NCBI GenBank assembly: GCA_017461465.1
Contig: JAFTYN010000043.1
Location: forward strand, 1 to 10,033
Source: Bacilli bacterium
GTDB taxonomy: Bacteria; Bacillota_I; Bacilli_A; RF39; UBA660
Direction: 5' to 3'
Length of the DNA: 10,033 nt
The translations under genes were made by a program, and so were the position numbers. The notes beneath the pieces were generated by a model that saw only the letters and a list, made by a program, of their open reading frames with translations, was not told where the DNA came from and did not search any database. Shown here one piece after another: positions 6,431-10,033 of the stretch (within the stretch, counting starts at the first letter, position 1; each line of letters opens with the position of its first letter).

Positions 6431-7201
6431 ATGCGAAAATTAAAAATAGATAATTTGTGTGTAGAAGTAGATGGTAAAATTATACTTGATAACTTCTCAC
6501 TTGAAATAAAAGAAGGCGAAATACACGCTATTATGGGACCTAATGGTACTGGTAAAAGTACTTTATCAAAAGTAATCATGGGAGATACAAGTTATAAAAT
6601 AATAAGTGGTGATATTTTCTACAATGATAAACGAATAAATGATTTATCTGTTGATGAAAGAGCTAGAATGGGAATATTTCTTGGAATGCAGCTTCCAATG
6701 GAAATAGAAGGAGTAACAAATGCAGATTTTTTAAGAACTGCTTGTTCTATAAAAGAAAAAGAAGCATTTAGCTTAATGCCATTTATTAAGAAAATAGATA
6801 ATACTGTAAAAAAATTAAATATGAATAGTGATATGATACATAGAGGTATTAATCAAGGCTTTTCTGGCGGAGAAAGAAAGAAAAATGAAATACTTCAAAT
6901 GTATATGCTTAATCCAAGTTTAGTTATGTTAGACGAAATAGATTCTGGACTAGATGTTGATAGTCTTAAAATAGTAGGGGAAAATGTAATGGAATATTAT
7001 AAAGAAAATAAACCTGCTATGTTAGTGATAACTCATTATCAAAGATTGCTTGATTACATTAAACCAACTCATGTTCATATTATGAAAAATGGTAAAATTG
7101 TTAAAAGTGGAGATATTTCTTTAGTTAATTTAATAGAAACAGTTGGATATGAAAAAATTGATGCTGAAACTAGTGAACCTATAGTAAGTGAAGTAAAGTA
7201 A
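6431..7201 (+). CDS. sufC: Fe-S cluster assembly ATPase SufC
   Basis: 256 residues, normal length. The ABC ATPase elements are all present: Walker A GPNGTGKST (36-44, Lys42), Q-loop glutamine in LGMQLP (Gln87), signature GFSGGERKKNE (143-153), Walker B LVMLDE (164-169), D-loop SGLD (172-175) and switch histidine in VITHYQRLL (His202). The SGGERK-KNE-LQM signature and EIDSGLDVD are typical of SufC and not of transporters. It drives shape changes in the SufB/SufD scaffold on which Fe-S clusters form, in the cytoplasm. TTGGAG precedes the ATG by 10 bases, slightly long spacing. First gene of the suf operon; sufD follows within two bases. Confidence 0.96.
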   Translation: MRKLKIDNLCVEVDGKIILDNFSLEIKEGEIHAIMGPNGTGKSTLSKVIMGDTSYKIISGDIFYNDKRINDLSVDERARMGIFLGMQLPMEIEGVTNADFLRTACSIKEKEAFSLMPFIKKIDNTVKKLNMNSDMIHRGINQGFSGGERKKNEILQMYMLNPSLVMLDEIDSGLDVDSLKIVGENVMEYYKENKPAMLVITHYQRLLDYIKPTHVHIMKNGKIVKSGDISLVNLIETVGYEKIDAETSEPIVSEVK

Positions 7202-7202
7202 T

Positions 7203-8000
7203 TTGAATAAGATAAAAATAGTAGATGACATTATAAGTGATATAAAACTTGATGATAGTATTTCATTAGAGGAAGTACCTAAAAATGAGTTTTTTGATGT
7301 CACAAGTATTTGTCTTACAATAAATAAGGATTCAGATTTAAGAATTGAATATAGTACTAGAAAAGCAACAAAACTTGATGTGAAAATTAAAATAAATCCA
7401 GGTGTAAGATTAAATTTAGAAGAATATAGATACGGTAAGAACTTTAAAATAAGATATCAACTTAATTTACTTGAAGATAGCACTGCTAATGTATATAAAT
7501 TTTATGATGTTTCTGGGATAAAAGAAATGAATATAATTACATTAAATGGTAAAAATTCAAGTATAGATTATAATTTTAAAACTATATCTACAGGATTTGA
7601 AAAGTATAATTTAACGATTTATCATAATGCTCCATATACAAATAGTTTTATTAAAAATAGTGGAGTTAATATTAATAAAGGTAATTTACAGTTTAATGTT
7701 TCTAGTTTTGCAGGAATTGGGAATAAAGAATGTAATATTAATCAAGCAAGCAGAATAATTAATTTAACAGATAATAAATGTCAAATTAATCCAAATTTAT
7801 TTATAGATGAATATGATGTTTCTGCTAATCATTCAGCTTTAATTGGTAAATTTAGTGATGAAGAAATGTTCTATTTACAAAGTAGAGGAATTGATGAAAA
7901 AACAGCACATAATTTACTAATAAACGGCTTTCTTACTAGTAATATGCCTGACATTTTAAGTAAGAAGATTACTAAAAATATAAATAAATATTGGAGGTGA
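7203..8000 (+). CDS. sufD: SufD/SufB-family Fe-S scaffold protein, short form
   Basis: 265 residues, against about 420-470 for usual SufD or SufB: the N-terminal helical domain is missing and the beta-helix core plus C-terminal helices remain. The C-terminal signature is clear: LFIDEYDVSANHSALIGK, then FYLQSRGID and AHNLLINGFL. His210 occupies the position of the conserved SufD histidine ('DDVkCSHGAtvG'), and Cys193 lies just before in NKCQINP. These features favour SufD over SufB. In the known SufBC2D complex SufD pairs with SufB to hold the nascent cluster. No sufB is present in the window, so this protein may pair with itself or with a SufB encoded elsewhere. It starts with TTG one base after the sufC stop, without a strong Shine-Dalgarno, so translation is probably coupled. 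No usable ATG start exists nearby. Confidence 0.85.
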   Translation: MNKIKIVDDIISDIKLDDSISLEEVPKNEFFDVTSICLTINKDSDLRIEYSTRKATKLDVKIKINPGVRLNLEEYRYGKNFKIRYQLNLLEDSTANVYKFYDVSGIKEMNIITLNGKNSSIDYNFKTISTGFEKYNLTIYHNAPYTNSFIKNSGVNINKGNLQFNVSSFAGIGNKECNINQASRIINLTDNKCQINPNLFIDEYDVSANHSALIGKFSDEEMFYLQSRGIDEKTAHNLLINGFLTSNMPDILSKKITKNINKYWR

Positions 8001-8004
8001 TATT

Positions 8005-9198
8005 GTGAATTATAATGATTTTAATTTACTTAATCAAAATATAGTTTATTTAGATAATGGTGCAACTACTTTAAAGCCAAAAGTTTTGAGTGAAGCTATA
8101 AGTGATTATTATAATAATTATAGTGCTAATGCTCATCGTGGGGATTATGACATGAGTTTAAAAGTAGATACTATGTATGAAAAGACAAGAACATTAGTAA
8201 AAGAATTAATCAATGCTAAAAGTGAAAAAGAGATAGTCTTTACTAGTGGTGCAACAGATTCTTTGAATAAAATAATCCTTGGTTATGCTAAAAATATTTT
8301 AAATGAAGAAGATGAAGTTTTAATAACTAAAGCAGAGCATGCTTCTAATATACTTCCATGGTTTGAATTATCTGATCAAATTGGAATAAAAGTAAAATAT
8401 ATCAATTTAACAGATGACTATAAAGTAACATTAGATAATGTAAAAAAATCTATAACTGCAAAAACAAAGATTATTTCTTTAGCACATATAACTAATGTAG
8501 TCGGTGATGTTAGACCACTTGAAGAAATCATTGAGTATGCTCATAAAAATAATATACTAGTAATAGTAGATGGTGCTCAAGCAGTTGCCCATAAGCCTGT
8601 TGATGTACAAAAGTTAGATATTGATTTTTTAGCTTTTTCAGCCCATAAAATGTGTGGTCCAACTGGAGTAGGTGTTCTTTATGGTAAAGAAGAACTTTTA
8701 AAAAATATGATGCCAATTATACTTGGTGGTGGTATGAATGCTTCTTTTGAAGAAGATTCAACAAGAGTTTATAGTGAATTACCCCATCGATTTGAAGCTG
8801 GAACTCCAAATATTGCAGGAGTAATTGGCTTTGGAAGAGTTTTAGAATATTTACTTGATATTGGTATGGAAAAGATAAATAACTATGAACAAGAATTAAG
8901 GAAATATGCTATTTCAAAATTAAAGAAAAATAATAACTTAATTATATATAACGAAAATAGTGAAAGTGGTATTATCACATTTAATTATCATAATGTTTTT
9001 AGTCAGGATTTAGCTATTTATTTAAATAAATATAATATATGTGTTAGAGCAGGTAATCACTGTGCTAAAATATTAAAAAATGAAATTGGAGTTAAAAATA
9101 CTTGCAGAGTTAGTTTATATTTTTATAATACAAAAGATGATATAGATAAACTAGTTGATGCTCTAAATAATGAAAATTTAATTAATGAAATAATATAA
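8005..9198 (+). CDS. sufS: Cysteine desulfurase SufS
   Basis: 397 residues, normal length for this fold-type I PLP enzyme that removes sulfur from cysteine as a persulfide for Fe-S assembly. Seen in order: YLDNGATTLKP (15-25), the SANAHRGDYDMS stretch, EIVFTSGATDSLN, PLP-stacking His112 in AEHASN, Asp189 and Gln192 in VDGAQAVAH, PLP lysine Lys215 in FSAHKMCGP, and the persulfide Cys353 in RAGNHCAK. The end CRVSLYFYNTKDDIDKL is typical of group II (SufS-like). GGAGG (7993-7997) overlaps the end of sufD and sets the GTG start, 7 bases downstream. In most Bacillota sufU (the sulfur acceptor of SufS) and sufB follow; here the operon ends at a terminator. Confidence 0.96.
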   Translation: MNYNDFNLLNQNIVYLDNGATTLKPKVLSEAISDYYNNYSANAHRGDYDMSLKVDTMYEKTRTLVKELINAKSEKEIVFTSGATDSLNKIILGYAKNILNEEDEVLITKAEHASNILPWFELSDQIGIKVKYINLTDDYKVTLDNVKKSITAKTKIISLAHITNVVGDVRPLEEIIEYAHKNNILVIVDGAQAVAHKPVDVQKLDIDFLAFSAHKMCGPTGVGVLYGKEELLKNMMPIILGGGMNASFEEDSTRVYSELPHRFEAGTPNIAGVIGFGRVLEYLLDIGMEKINNYEQELRKYAISKLKKNNNLIIYNENSESGIITFNYHNVFSQDLAIYLNKYNICVRAGNHCAKILKNEIGVKNTCRVSLYFYNTKDDIDKLVDALNNENLINEII

Positions 9199-9228
9199 AA
9201 AAGAACTAGAATTTTCTAGTTCTTTTTT
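9197..9228. terminator. Bidirectional intrinsic terminator after sufS
   Basis: AAAAAAGAACTAGA (9197-9210) pairs perfectly with TCTAGTTCTTTTTT (9215-9228) around a 4-nt loop, with T runs on both strands. It overlaps the end of the sufS stop on one side and the stop of the small minus-strand gene (9228-9230) on the other. It ends the suf operon after sufS. Confidence 0.88.
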
Positions 9229-9353
9229 TAACCTAAAGCAATTACTTGATAAAAAATAGTTGATACATATAAAGCTATCATTGAGATAAGCATTAAAATT
9301 ATAACAAGTTTGCTAACATTAAATTTCTTTTTATTATTATTTTTCTTTTTCAA
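9228..9353 (-). CDS. Small single-pass membrane protein (41 residues), function unknown
   Basis: The reading frame starts with TTG and encodes a strongly basic head (KKKNNNKKK, residues 2-10) followed by one hydrophobic helix (about residues 16-40, LVIILMLISMIALYV and onward). The positive head predicts an inside N-terminus. A good Shine-Dalgarno, AGAGGTG, lies 6 bases before the TTG; a TATAAT promoter lies about 20 bases upstream (minus strand, 9378 to 9373); and the stop falls in a shared terminator. These support a real gene despite its size. The shape recalls the short Lys-rich DUF4044-type membrane proteins of Bacillota, but I cannot confirm membership by eye. Confidence 0.65.
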   Translation of the reverse strand: MKKKNNNKKKFNVSKLVIILMLISMIALYVSTIFYQVIALG

Positions 9354-9372
9354 TTTTAACACCTCTGTTACT

Positions 9373-9378
9373 ATTATA
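9373..9378 (-). promoter_or_regulatory. -10 element for the small membrane protein gene
   Basis: The minus strand reads TATAAT here, 19 bases before the TTG start codon. Seventeen bases upstream is TTCCAA, a weak -35. The plus-strand promoter of the divergent spoIIM-like gene must lie in the same AT-rich stretch (9365-9430), but I could not pick one out. Confidence 0.5.
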
Positions 9379-9441
9379 ATATATTTTTAATATTTTTGGA
9401 ATAAAAAAATACTAACTAAATAGACTTAATTAGGTGATAAT

Positions 9442-10033
9442 ATGAAACAAAAGATGCAGCATTTTAAACAGTATTTCATAGTTAGTAAAAAGATGTATTT
9501 GTTTTTATTTATTCTATTTATCATAGCAATTATAGCAGGATCAGTCTTCAGTATTACACTTAATGAAGTAGATAATGATTTAGTAACAACTTATTTAAAT
9601 AATTATTTAAATTTAGTTAAAGAAAAAAATATAGTATTTAAAGAAAGTTTTTTAAATTTTATTTTAAGTAATAGCATAACTAATTTGATTATATGGCTTT
9701 TAGGTTTTTCAGTTATAGGTATTCCTATAATAATTTTTTTATTCTTTTATAAGTGTTTTATTATAGGGTTCGCTATTAGCTCTATTATATTAAGATATAA
9801 AGCAAAAGGTATACTTTTAGGATTACTTTATGTATTTCCACACCATATTATAAGTATATTACTACTTATGATCCTTTCAATATATGCTTTATCAGTATCT
9901 ATTAATATTATTAAAGCTATTTTAAAAAGAAAAGAAATTTCTTTTAAAGAAATAACAAATAGGTATATAGTAATATTACTAATAACTTTTATATCTACTT
10001 TGTTACTTGGAATATATGAATCTTATATCTTAC
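9442..10033 (+). CDS. SpoIIM-family membrane protein, 3' end cut by the window
   Basis: 197 codons are visible with no stop; B. subtilis SpoIIM is about 215 residues, so only a short tail is missing. Pattern: a short basic head, helix 1 (about 19-38), an external polar segment with acidic residues (about 41-72), then hydrophobic blocks at about 80-117, 122-158 and 174-195. Specific matches to SpoIIM as I remember it are NLIIWLLGFSVIGIPIII (81-98), FYKCFIIGFAIS, the YVFPHHII turn (130-137) and the closing YES-Y motif (VEAYVSP in B. subtilis). SpoIIM works with SpoIID and SpoIIP in peptidoglycan remodelling during spore engulfment; members in non-sporulating bacteria have no settled role. The start follows AGGTG with 5-base spacing. 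Confidence 0.85.
   Translation, partial: MKQKMQHFKQYFIVSKKMYLFLFILFIIAIIAGSVFSITLNEVDNDLVTTYLNNYLNLVKEKNIVFKESFLNFILSNSITNLIIWLLGFSVIGIPIIIFLFFYKCFIIGFAISSIILRYKAKGILLGLLYVFPHHIISILLLMILSIYALSVSINIIKAILKRKEISFKEITNRYIVILLITFISTLLLGIYESYIL

Noticed and set aside
7199..7205. Frameshift joining sufC and sufD into one protein
   Set aside because: SufC is full length with a complete ending, and close spacing with a TTG start explains the junction without frameshifting.
7998..8000. TGA read as tryptophan (alternative genetic code)
   Set aside because: TGA ends sufD exactly at the sufS ribosome binding site, all visible tryptophans are TGG, and no gene has an internal TGA.
8528..8716. Minus-strand open frame of 62 codons inside sufS
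   Set aside because: It is antisense to conserved PLP-site codons and has no recognisable protein features.

Overview
The window is about 10 kb of very AT-rich, gene-dense chromosomal DNA from a low-GC Gram-positive-type bacterium. Pointers to Bacillota, possibly one of the reduced Bacilli-like or Mycoplasmatota-adjacent gut lineages (inference), are: the order rpoD(sigA)-trmK with a YqfQ-like gene beside it, as in the Bacillus sigA neighbourhood; strong AGGAGG-type ribosome binding sites; A-rich codon use; a gram-positive-style sufC-sufD-sufS order; and a SpoIIM-like gene. Tryptophan is encoded by TGG, TGA is used as a stop (sufD), and no gene needs TGA read-through, so the standard bacterial code fits. 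I see no mobile element, CRISPR array, rRNA or tRNA.

Layout. Bases 1-802: 3' end of the housekeeping sigma factor gene, then trmK (tRNA m1A22 methyltransferase), one base apart. Bases 811-1137, minus strand: a small YqfQ-like protein, convergent with trmK. Bases 1138-1312: divergent intergenic region with a promoter and a structured S15-type leader. Bases 1313-3817: rpsO-pnp, with a hairpin between them. Bases 3843-5190, minus strand: a two-gene unit made of a HIT-family hydrolase and a SAM-dependent enzyme resembling the BtaA/DUF3419 family. Bases 5191-5354: a compact divergent control region with mirrored extended -10 promoters. Bases 5355-6362: an M29 aminopeptidase-like protein that lacks the histidines needed for metal binding. 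Bases 6405-9198: sufC-sufD-sufS, an iron-sulfur cluster assembly operon that ends at a terminator without sufU or sufB. Bases 9228-9353, minus strand: a 41-residue single-pass membrane protein. Bases 9442 to the end: a SpoIIM-like membrane protein, cut by the window edge.

Most genes are housekeeping: transcription, tRNA modification, ribosome, RNA decay and Fe-S assembly. The points that deserve a second look are the reduced suf operon with an N-terminally short SufD-like protein, the apparently metal-free M29-like protein, the rpsO leader whose hairpin loop can pair with the Shine-Dalgarno sequence, and the uncharacterised BtaA-like enzyme paired with a HIT protein. I did not find a clear, wholly new multi-gene defence or mobile system.
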